A stretch of DNA of 22,262 bases from JACQWR01 sp964614365 (GTDB taxonomy: Bacteria; Desulfobacterota; Syntrophia; Syntrophales; JACQWR01), in NCBI GenBank assembly GCA_964614365.1, contig CAZTLA010000030.1, forward strand, positions 1 through 22,262. The letters are read 5' to 3'. Position 1 is the first letter of the stretch, and each line of letters begins with the position of its first letter. Position numbers and translations under genes: made by a program. The notes beneath the pieces are model-generated. The model had not been told where the DNA came from and did not search any database. It worked only from the letters and a program-made list of their open reading frames with translations. Of this stretch, positions 7,808 to 14,469 are shown one piece after another.

Positions 7808-8707
7808 TCATTTCCGGTATCCCAGCCAGATGATATAGATCAGCATGAACACGGTGGCAACGACGGCGGGCAGCGCTGTTTCCGGACCGAAAAGATACAG
7901 TGCAATGCCGCCGGCAAGTCCGTAATTCTTGAGCGTTCCGAAAAGAAGGAGCCTCGTGAGGGTTTCCCGGTTGATGCGGAAGAGGTTCCCGATCCATTCT
8001 ATGGCGAATCCCAGAAGGAACGTGCTGGCAAAGGCGACGGCGATAACCGGCAGCAGTACGGAAGGGTGTTGCAGGAGGAGCTGGCGGTTCATGCCGACGA
8101 TCGTATACATTACCAGGAAAAAGCACCCGTCCGTAAGCCTGCTCTTGATCGGTTCAATTTTTTCGTTCCAGCCTTTCAGGATAATGAGACGGGAAACGAT
8201 CAACGGGAGGATGATGAGTTCCAGCATTACGGCAAAGAGCCCGTACGGTTTTACAGAACTCACCCCGAGAAGGCCGAAAGCGATCAGCGGCATGATTATC
8301 AGGGCGCCTAGGTAGGCGCCGGCGGTGCCCGTGAGCGCACGGGAGACGTTCCCTTCCAGGTAATTCGTGAATGGGGCGACGGCGATGGCGGGCGGAACGG
8401 CGGCCATGATGACAAAGCCGGCCCAGAGCATTTCCTCGCGGATCAGCACGGCGCTTACCCCGATGATGAAATTGCCGAGGACTATGTAGCTCATGGAGGT
8501 GCCCAGCAGTGCCTGCAACAGCAGGTCGCGTGGTGCGCGGAAGATCGTGTTGGAAATACCGAGGGTGGACAGGGTCATTACCACGGCCAGCGCCGGGAGT
8601 ACGAGCGGTAGCGTCCAGGGAACGCCCTGGTCGGCAAACATGCCGGTGAGCAGCGCCAGGAGAAACAGGAGATGCCGGGTGTGCAGCAGGTTCTTGATTT
8701 TTGCCAT
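7808..8707 (-). CDS. BASS/SBF-like (bile acid:sodium symporter family) membrane protein
   Basis: The 299-residue protein is almost entirely hydrophobic, with about nine or ten membrane segments. It has the general look of the bile acid:sodium symporter superfamily, including the segments MAAVPPAIAVAPFTNYLEGN in the middle and GTLKNYGLAGGIALYLFG near the end, where this family has its cross-over residues. ATG 8707 follows GGGAGAAAG, and an in-frame TAG shortly upstream rules out a longer frame. The substrate is unknown; family members carry bile acids, organic anions, pantoate or pyruvate with sodium. It precedes queF in the same direction with a 50-bp gap, so a link to deazaguanine uptake is conceivable but unproven. 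Confidence 0.75.
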   Translation of the reverse strand: MAKIKNLLHTRHLLFLLALLTGMFADQGVPWTLPLVLPALAVVMTLSTLGISNTIFRAPRDLLLQALLGTSMSYIVLGNFIIGVSAVLIREEMLWAGFVIMAAVPPAIAVAPFTNYLEGNVSRALTGTAGAYLGALIIMPLIAFGLLGVSSVKPYGLFAVMLELIILPLIVSRLIILKGWNEKIEPIKSRLTDGCFFLVMYTIVGMNRQLLLQHPSVLLPVIAVAFASTFLLGFAIEWIGNLFRINRETLTRLLLFGTLKNYGLAGGIALYLFGPETALPAVVATVFMLIYIIWLGYRK

Positions 8708-9000
8708 CGTGATGTCTTTCTCCCGTTCTCTCTATCGAGGGTCGCGGTACTAATGCGTCCCCTGTTTTTTTGATCCTGAACCAGGGGGGGGGGTCGTTTT
8801 GGACATGCCACAGCGCGGGCAAAACGCTGAACTCCGAGAAGCGGGTGCGTGTAAGAAGGCATACGGAAAAGAATTTGGTTGCCATCTCACCAAAAATACC
8901 CTTCCTTGTCAAGATCATTTACCCGGAGCGAATTGCCCGAATTCGGCAGCGGGCGCATTCCCCGCAGTGTGCCCAAGGGGAATTTTGCAGAAAGCTTTTG
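8708..9000. other. Intergenic leader between znuB and the BASS-like gene
   Basis: These 293 bp hold no convincing gene. On the minus strand there is a perfect TTGACA (plus-strand 8907-8912) but only a poor -10 (TGAGAT) 17 bp further on. A G10 tract and a possible CCCCTG/CAGGGG stem around it lie closer to the start codon. I see no clear terminator for znuB. Confidence 0.5.
8784..8793. repeat. G10 homopolymer tract in the leader of the BASS-like gene
   Basis: Ten consecutive G bases (C on the coding strand of the BASS-like gene) lie 77 bp upstream of its start codon. This is the longest G or C mononucleotide run I noticed in the window. Such tracts slip during replication and can alter expression of the gene behind them. 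They are also prone to length errors in assembly. Confidence 0.9.
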
Positions 9001-9837
9001 CTACGGATGTGTCTCCGGTTCCGAGAAGCGTTTCCGGCGGAAAAAGATATTTCTGATGCTTTTGACCAACGCCAGGGATATGGCTCCGGTGAGGATGATG
9101 GAGGCCCCGGAGGGGACTTCGAGGGAATAGGAGACGGAAAGTCCCGCCAAACAGATAACGATGCCGCAGAGGATGGAGATCGCCATGATGCGCTTGAAGG
9201 TTAACGACAGCTCGCCGGCAATAGCCACGGGAATGGTGAGCAGGGCGATAACCAGGATGATGCCCACGACCTGGATCAGCGTCACAATAGAGAGCGCCAC
9301 GAGCAGCATCAGACCCGTATTGAGGGCTTGCACCGGCAACTGCCTTGTCCGGGCGTACTCTTCATCAAGGGCGATGGATACGAATCCCTTGTAGAAAATA
9401 AACACGGGGACGATCACAGCCGTTACCAGAAACAGCATAATCATTATGTCCGAACGAGGTACGGTAAGGATGTTCCCGAAGAGGAACGTCATGAGATCAG
9501 GGGCGTAGCCTGGGGTAATATTAATGAAAATGATCCCGATCGCCACGCCGACGGCCCAGAGTATTCCTATGAACAGGTCGTTCTTGTCCGTCCGTTCCTC
9601 CAGGCGGGAGAGAATCGCCGCGCTCAAAAGCACAAAAGCAGTCGCTCCGTAAATGGGGCGTATCCCCAGCCAGTAGGCGATGCCCAAGCCTCCGAAGGCG
9701 GCATGGGTCAGGCCGCCGCTGATGAAGACCATCCGCTTCGTGACGATAAACGGACCGACGACGCCGCAGACGATGCTGGCCATGACTCCCGCGAGAACGG
9801 CGTTTTGCATGAATTCGTAGGAGAGGATGTTTTGCAT
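9001..9837 (-). CDS. znuB: Zinc/manganese ABC transporter permease (ZnuB family)
   Basis: The 278-residue protein is a permease of the ZnuB/MntB (ABC-3) family in the inner membrane, with about eight hydrophobic segments. Characteristic stretches are AVLAGVMASIVCGVVGPFIV near the N-terminus and ISGGLTHAAFGGLGIAYWLG at about 39-58. ATG 9837 follows AAAGGTG at a normal distance, and the gene lies 30 bp after znuC. The order on the transcript is binding protein, ATPase, permease, which supports a complete importer. The metal (Zn or Mn) cannot be settled from the permease. Confidence 0.92.
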   Translation of the reverse strand: MQNILSYEFMQNAVLAGVMASIVCGVVGPFIVTKRMVFISGGLTHAAFGGLGIAYWLGIRPIYGATAFVLLSAAILSRLEERTDKNDLFIGILWAVGVAIGIIFINITPGYAPDLMTFLFGNILTVPRSDIMIMLFLVTAVIVPVFIFYKGFVSIALDEEYARTRQLPVQALNTGLMLLVALSIVTLIQVVGIILVIALLTIPVAIAGELSLTFKRIMAISILCGIVICLAGLSVSYSLEVPSGASIILTGAISLALVKSIRNIFFRRKRFSEPETHP

Positions 9838-9867
9838 GCAGCACCTTTTACATGTTTCAGCAGCCGG

Positions 9868-10605
9868 TCAGTGTTTGTGCACCAGCGTATGGGGCACCCC
9901 ATGTCCGAGCAGTTCCACCGGACAACCGTAGACCTTTTCTAACGCCGCAGCATCAAGCTCGCCCCGCCCGTGGTAGTAGAGATTTTTATTGAGGCATGCA
10001 AGATGCCGATACGAGAGGGAAAATGCCGTGGGATCGTGGGTCACTACGACGATGGCCATTTCCCTGTTCAGGTCGTCCAACAGGGTTAAGAGCGTGCTTT
10101 GGGACGTGACATCGATGGAAGCCGTGGGTTCATCCAAAAGCAGCACCGCCGGCTCCGAAACGAGGGCGCGGGCGATAAGGATGCGCTGCAACTGGCCGCC
10201 CGACAAGTCGATTATGCTTTCATGCCGTTTCCCGTAGAGGTTGACCTTTTCCAACATTGCAGCAGTCCGCTCCCTGTCTTCACGGCTGTATGGCTTTCGG
10301 TAGTTGCGGCCGTTGATGCATCCCGAAAGCACCATTTCGGAAACGGTGATGGGAAAGCTTCTGTTGAAACGGGAAAACTGGGGTACATAGCCGATCCGTC
10401 CCGCGATTTTTGCGTGCAAGGCAATCGTACCGCTCCAGGGCTTTAGGATGCCCAGGATTAATTTGAGCAGCGTCGTTTTCCCTCCGCCGTTGGGACCGAT
10501 AACCAGGATATAATCCTTGTCCTCAATGTCGAGGGATACTTTTTCCAGCACGACGGCATGTCCGTAACCAAAGGCGATGTCGCGGATTTCGATGAGACGT
10601 TCCAT
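9868..10605 (-). CDS. znuC: Zinc/manganese ABC transporter ATP-binding protein (ZnuC family)
   Basis: The 245-residue ATPase has Walker A GPNGGGKTT at 37-45, Q-loop Q76 in YVPQF, signature LSGGQ at 134-138, Walker B LLLDEP at 155-160 and H-loop H190 in VVTHD. The tail ends in GHGVPHTLVHKH, a His-containing end common in ZnuC-type proteins. I chose ATG 10605 because AAGGT lies 7 bases upstream and it leaves a 4-bp gap after znuA. An in-frame ATG at 10623 would overlap znuA by 14 bp. It couples ATP hydrolysis to the ZnuB permease. Confidence 0.93.
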   Translation of the reverse strand: MERLIEIRDIAFGYGHAVVLEKVSLDIEDKDYILVIGPNGGGKTTLLKLILGILKPWSGTIALHAKIAGRIGYVPQFSRFNRSFPITVSEMVLSGCINGRNYRKPYSREDRERTAAMLEKVNLYGKRHESIIDLSGGQLQRILIARALVSEPAVLLLDEPTASIDVTSQSTLLTLLDDLNREMAIVVVTHDPTAFSLSYRHLACLNKNLYYHGRGELDAAALEKVYGCPVELLGHGVPHTLVHKH

Positions 10606-10609
10606 ATCA

Positions 10610-11452
10610 CTACCTTGCTGCATGACTGAGGGCTTCCGCGAAGGACCTAAGACTTGCGGGCCAGTCTCTTGCCAGCGGATCCGTTTCCACGACTCTGCCG
10701 CCGATTGACGCCGCGATCGATGCCGCGCTTTTCGTATCGTATCCCTTCTGAACGAATATAACCCTGATGCCTTTTTGCCGTGCCAGGTCGATCATTTTTT
10801 TGAGGTGAGCAGCCCCGGCCGTCTTGCCTTCCTCTTCGATGGCCAGTTGCTTGAGGCCGTATTCGTCGGCGAAATATCCCCATGCGGGATGATAGACCAT
10901 GAAGACGGCCCCCCTCTTGTGGGCAAGCAACTTTGTTATTTCCCGGTCCAGGGAATCGATTTTGGAGAGAAAGGAATCCAGGTTGGCACGGTAATTCTCG
11001 CTGTGCCGGGGATCATGACCGGAGAGGGCGTGGAAGATCTTGCGGGCCGCGATCCGCACCACCGCGGGAGAAACCCAAAGGTGGGGGTCCTCTTCGCGCA
11101 GAATGGCGCCTTCCGACAAGGTGATCAGATCAATTCCTTTTTTTCCTTTCCTGATCATTTCGGAGATCCTGTTCTCAAAGGGGAAGGCATCCGTCCCCAC
11201 GAGGAAGCAGATTTTGGCCTGGGCAAGCCCTACGAGTTGCCTGGATGTGGGCTCATAGGTCTCGTGGTTGGCTCCCGGAGGAACGATCACTTCCACGTTC
11301 ACGTATTTGCCCCCCACTCCTTCCACGAAGTAGGCCAGGGGCGCTATGCTCACGGCAACGGGTATCCTGCCTGCGGCTGCGGCAGATGCCTTGGCTACAG
11401 GCAACGCAACGGCGCAGCAAAGTACAACTGTAAGGACTGCATATCTCTTCAC
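10610..11452 (-). CDS. znuA: Periplasmic metal-binding protein of a zinc/manganese ABC importer (ZnuA family)
   Basis: The 280-residue cluster A-I solute-binding protein delivers Zn or Mn to the ZnuB/ZnuC transporter. It begins with a signal peptide of about 24 residues (MKRYAVLTVVLCCAVALPVA). The usual metal ligands are present: H63 in GANHETYEP, H124 in DPHLWVSP, H188 in VYHPAWGYFA, and D258 in ETDPLA. The His-rich loop found in many zinc-specific members is absent, so manganese remains possible. The start is a GTG with GAGGAAA upstream. It is the first gene of the operon and is divergent from the potassium channel gene. Confidence 0.92.
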   Translation of the reverse strand: MKRYAVLTVVLCCAVALPVAKASAAAAGRIPVAVSIAPLAYFVEGVGGKYVNVEVIVPPGANHETYEPTSRQLVGLAQAKICFLVGTDAFPFENRISEMIRKGKKGIDLITLSEGAILREEDPHLWVSPAVVRIAARKIFHALSGHDPRHSENYRANLDSFLSKIDSLDREITKLLAHKRGAVFMVYHPAWGYFADEYGLKQLAIEEEGKTAGAAHLKKMIDLARQKGIRVIFVQKGYDTKSAASIAASIGGRVVETDPLARDWPASLRSFAEALSHAAR

Positions 11453-11507
11453 TCTTGTTTCCTCACGTTTACCGGGAAGCCATCCCGATCATCCCCTCAG
11501 GGAAAAA

Positions 11508-11536
11508 TTAATATACAAGATGCAATGTATTTGCAA
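11508..11536 (-). promoter_or_regulatory. Candidate znuA promoter with overlapping palindrome
   Basis: On the minus strand TTGCAA (11531-11536) and TATTAA (11508-11513) are 17 bp apart; an overlapping TATATT would be at 15 bp. A perfect inverted repeat TGCAA-N5-TTGCA (11521-11535) covers the -35 and spacer, and the word TATTTGC is repeated nearby (11528 and 11541, plus-strand reading). A repressor of the Fur/Zur/MntR kind could bind here; none is encoded in the window. Confidence 0.45.
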
Positions 11537-11589
11537 TTACTATTTGCCGTTTTACGAACCGGGGGTGACCGTTTTTTGTCCTTGAAATC

Positions 11590-12660
11590 ATGTCGCAGTA
11601 TTATTATACTCCATCGCTGTTACGTATCTTCGGCCAGCAAACTTCTCGTTCGGGGGTTCTTTTGGTACTGAACAACAAGCTTAAAATCGCCTGTTTCATT
11701 CTGGTTTCGGTAATCGCCATCGGGACGCTGGGTTTCCACGTTATCGAGGGGTGGGATTTTTTCGATTCTTTTTATACCACGATGATTACCCTCTCCACCG
11801 TGGGTTATGGTGATTTCTATCCCCAGAGCAAGGTGGGGCGGTTGTTCACGATCGCCTTGATCATTTTCGGCGTAGGGACAATGCTTTATTCCGTCGGTCT
11901 CATCACGGAAACTATAGTGGAGAGCCGTTTGAGAATACTCATGGGAAGGGGCAAGATGGTAAAAATGATAAATAAAATGAATAATCATTACATTATTTGC
12001 GGCTGCGGCAGGATCGGCTACCTGATCTGCAAAGAGCTGGCGGCGGAGAAGGTCGATTTTGTCGTCATCGACAAAGATCCCGAGACCAATCAGCGAATCC
12101 AGGACGAAGGGTTTGTCTATTACCAAGGGGATGCCACGGAAGACAAGACGCTCTTAGCTGCCGGCATAAAAAAGGCCAAGGGGCTTGTGTGCGTCCTTCC
12201 CACGGATGCGGAAAATCTTTACGTGATTCTCACGGCAAAGGAACTGAATCCGAATATCTATATCTTGTCGCGCTCCGAAGAAGAGGAATCGGAGCACAGG
12301 CTGCTGAGGGCGGGCGCCAACCGCGTGATGTCTCCCTACAGTCTGGGCGGGATGAGGATGGCGATGGCGATCCTGCGACCTGCCATGCTCGATTTTATCG
12401 AGATCACGACAAACAGGCAAAGCCTCGATCTCAGAATGGAGGAATACGCCGTCTGCGAAAGCTCGATTCTGATCGGCAAGTCCCTCGGAGAGTCGGAGAT
12501 CAGGCGCAATTACGGCCTGATCATCGTGGCGGTCAAGAAGGAATCGGGCAAGATGATCTTCAATCCTCTGGCGACGTACGTCATTGAGACGGGCGACAAG
12601 CTTATCGCCCTGGGGGAGGAGGAAAACGTGGGGCTTTTTGCCAATGCCTGCGGCCTGTAA
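11590..12660 (+). CDS. Two-TM potassium channel protein with RCK (TrkA-N/TrkA-C) domain
   Basis: The protein has the layout of MthK-like channels: one membrane helix (about 31-50), a pore loop with selectivity filter TVGYGD at 70-75, a second helix (about 84-108), then a cytoplasmic RCK domain with the nucleotide-binding GCGRIG at 138-143 and D161 after the second strand, and a TrkA-C-like end. It conducts potassium or related cations, gated by a ligand at the RCK ring. The start is uncertain. ATG 11590 has no visible ribosome binding site, and the first 25 residues are unlike the family; a TTG at 11662 after GGGGG would start just before LNNKLKIA and give 332 residues. Confidence 0.88.
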   Translation: MSQYYYTPSLLRIFGQQTSRSGVLLVLNNKLKIACFILVSVIAIGTLGFHVIEGWDFFDSFYTTMITLSTVGYGDFYPQSKVGRLFTIALIIFGVGTMLYSVGLITETIVESRLRILMGRGKMVKMINKMNNHYIICGCGRIGYLICKELAAEKVDFVVIDKDPETNQRIQDEGFVYYQGDATEDKTLLAAGIKKAKGLVCVLPTDAENLYVILTAKELNPNIYILSRSEEEESEHRLLRAGANRVMSPYSLGGMRMAMAILRPAMLDFIEITTNRQSLDLRMEEYAVCESSILIGKSLGESEIRRNYGLIIVAVKKESGKMIFNPLATYVIETGDKLIALGEEENVGLFANACGL

Positions 12661-12708
12661 CGTTCATGCATGGCTGTACGTCCCCGCCGGGATTCATGGG
12701 GGAATATC

Positions 12709-13634
12709 ATGGGGAAAAAAAATCAACCCCTGCGGGAACGTGGGCGAATACCTGGCACGCGCTCGGCATCTGGGAAAGAAACTCCCGTGAGCGTGATGGA
12801 GGAGGCACGAAACAAAAGGTCTGTTCTAATCGTTACCATGCTGAGTTACTTTGTGACTCCCTTTATGGTTTCGTCTATAAATATCGCCCTGCCTTCCATC
12901 GGTGATGAGTTTACGATGAACGCCCTGCAGTTGGGCTGGGTTGCCACCGCGTATCTTCTGACGGCGGCGATGTTTCTTGTTCCCTTCGGGAAGGTGGCGG
13001 ATATCTTCGGGTTGAAGCGCATATTTTCCTACGGGATCGTTTCCTACACCGCGACTTCCGCTCTCATTGCCTTTTCAGGATCCGCACACATGCTCATTGC
13101 CCTGCGCGCCCTTCAGGGGGTTGGCGGTGCAATGATTCTCAGCACGGGCGTTGCAATGCTCTCTGCCGTCTTTCCGTCGGGTGATCGGGGAAAGGTACTG
13201 GGGATAAGTGTAGCCGCTGTTTACCTGGGGCTTTCCGTCGGCCCCTTTCTGGGCGGTATATTGACTCATCATCTGGGTTGGAGGAATATTTTCTGGATGC
13301 CCATTCCTCAACAATTTACCTTGTGAGCGTGTTGATGCTGCTCGGGTTTGCCTTTGCCCTCTTTTCTTCTCCGAACGTCAATGCCGTCATGAACTCCGTG
13401 GAGACGAAATACCTGGGCGTTGCCTCAGGCACGCTCGCCACGATGCGCCTCACGGGGCAGATGATCAGCATGGGCATCGCCATGATGACCTTTGCGCTGG
13501 TGATGGGCAGGGTCCGCATCACTCCCGCTTCCTATCCGTTCTTCCTGTACAGCCTGAAAATAATCTTCGGTATTTCTGCCGCTCTCTGTTTCGGGGGCGC
13601 CTTTGCCTCCCTGGCGCGGGGGAAGGCGCGGTGA
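12709..13634 (+). pseudogene. Broken DHA2-type MFS drug exporter gene
   Basis: The left part encodes the N-terminal half of a 14-TM (EmrB/DHA2-like) MFS transporter, with FMVSSINIALPSIGDEF, GKVADIFGLKR, LRALQGVGGAMI and GWRNIFWM. It then runs into a TGA at 13324-13326. The C-terminal part (LLGFAFALFSSPNVNAVM to about residue 118 of the second frame) continues in a different frame from about 13300 to 13634. In intact homologues roughly 170-190 residues separate these two parts, so about 0.5 kb is missing and the frame has shifted. The junction lies around 13296-13315, just after FWM. ATG 12709 follows GGGGGAA; ATG 12796 is another possible start. The product cannot be a working transporter. 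Confidence 0.8.
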
Positions 13635-13717
13635 AAAATTCAAAGGCTATGAGCAGGCCAGGGAAGTTGCCGTGCGCAGCATCCATCGCGAACTGACGGC
13701 GGGATTGCCCTGAAAAA

Positions 13718-13750
13718 GTTGAACTATTTCAACTGTTGAATTATTTCAAC
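13718..13750. promoter_or_regulatory. Tandem palindromic operator candidate of the efflux locus
   Basis: Two 16-bp copies, GTTGAACTATTTCAAC (13718-13733) and GTTGAATTATTTCAAC (13735-13750), lie one base apart and differ at a single position. Each is a GTTGAA-N4-TTCAAC palindrome. A perfect TTGACA (13751-13756) abuts the second copy, but no good -10 follows at 17 bp; TTGAAC (13719) with TATTTC (13742) at 17 bp is an alternative promoter inside the repeats. The dyad shape resembles sites of ArsR/SmtB-type repressors. Confidence 0.6.
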
Positions 13751-13786
13751 TTGACATTCTCCGGTTATTTGTGTTCCCATCCGCGC

Positions 13787-14173
13787 ATGATTAGTTTGAC
13801 CCGCCCTCACAACGTCGTACCCCGAGATCAATATCGCAGGGTCATCGCTCTGGTCCAGCTTTTAGTCATGGCCATGCTTGCGGTTCCGGTATGCAGTTAT
13901 GAATTAGCTCCGGAACAGGGAAAATCCGGCATCAGCCTGACTGCGGGAGCGAGTGATGCTGACCACGGTAAATGTCCATGCTGGCCCGATGAAAATAATA
14001 CCGATTTCGATAACTGCTCGACCTGCAGCTATTGCTCATGCTATGCGCCTCAAACCCCGGAACTCTCCGCCAACTATACTCCTTCGGTAGCTCAACTGAT
14101 TTCTCGTGATCAGTTGATGAAATTGCTTGATGTCCATATCCCCATTTTCGTTCCTCCGAAAAACCTCTCCTAA
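13787..14173 (+). CDS. Small secreted Cys-rich protein, putative metal-binding, head of efflux locus
   Basis: From ATG 13787 the frame encodes 128 residues: a short basic N-terminus, a hydrophobic stretch at about 19-36 (VIALVQLLVMAMLAVPVC) that looks like a signal peptide or anchor, then a Cys cluster with CPCWP (C63, C65) and CSTCSYCSC (C77, C80, C83, C85). The end DVHIPIFVPPKNLS resembles, from memory, the tails of small proteins at the head of RND metal-efflux operons in deltaproteobacteria. I do not know a named family. The start is uncertain: no good ribosome binding site precedes 13787, and an upstream TTG at 13736 would lie next to the operator palindromes. The role is probably metal binding in the periplasm (inference). 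Confidence 0.6.
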   Translation: MISLTRPHNVVPRDQYRRVIALVQLLVMAMLAVPVCSYELAPEQGKSGISLTAGASDADHGKCPCWPDENNTDFDNCSTCSYCSCYAPQTPELSANYTPSVAQLISRDQLMKLLDVHIPIFVPPKNLS

Positions 14174-14469
14174 CCACGTTATTGCCGCTCATCGGGAAAA
14201 AAACGACCGGCAACCTGCCCATCACGCGTACTTCGCTTCAAGCGCAAATCGTGCTTGTTGCCCGGAATACGTATGTAACGGTGCCTCGTTGTTTATGGTG
14301 CAGCAGATCCTTATTTGAGGGAATTGTTGCACGCAGACAATCCTTAAGTTGATTCTCCTGGGGAGATGAAACACCGAAAGACCTGTACCTGCATCCGATG
14401 CGGGTGCCAGGTGTGTCACGCGATTTGGCGGCGCCGGTTGCCTCGATGGTCGCGTTGAAGGGATATCTC
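14174..14469. other. Intergenic region before the outer-membrane factor gene
   Basis: The 296 bp between the Cys-rich gene and the outer-membrane factor contain no gene that I can support. The only distinct structure is an inverted repeat near the right end, listed separately. I see no convincing promoter or T-run terminator. Confidence 0.5.
14381..14412 (+). repeat. 32-bp hairpin upstream of the outer-membrane factor gene
   Basis: Outer arms ACCTG (14381-14385) and CAGGT (14408-14412) enclose inner arms ACCTGCAT (14387-14394) and ATGCGGGT (14398-14405), which pair with one T-G wobble around a CCG loop. No T-run follows, so it is not a standard terminator. It ends 57 bp before the start codon and may be an RNA control element, a processing site or a dyad operator. 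Confidence 0.5.

Noticed and set aside
8760..8800. A preQ1 riboswitch before the BASS-like gene and queF (minus strand: C-rich arm, small hairpin CCTG-GTT-CAGG, A-run, then CAGGGG)
   Set aside because: The A-run and C/G arms are suggestive, but the loop sequence of the class I aptamer is absent, the mini-hairpin loop is too short for the pseudoknot, and the A-run lies inside the CCCCTG/CAGGGG stem rather than after it.
8154..8918. A longer minus-strand frame that starts in the leader of the BASS-like gene
   Set aside because: It is out of frame with the transporter, which has its own ribosome binding site and an in-frame stop before its ATG. The translation has no membrane segments.
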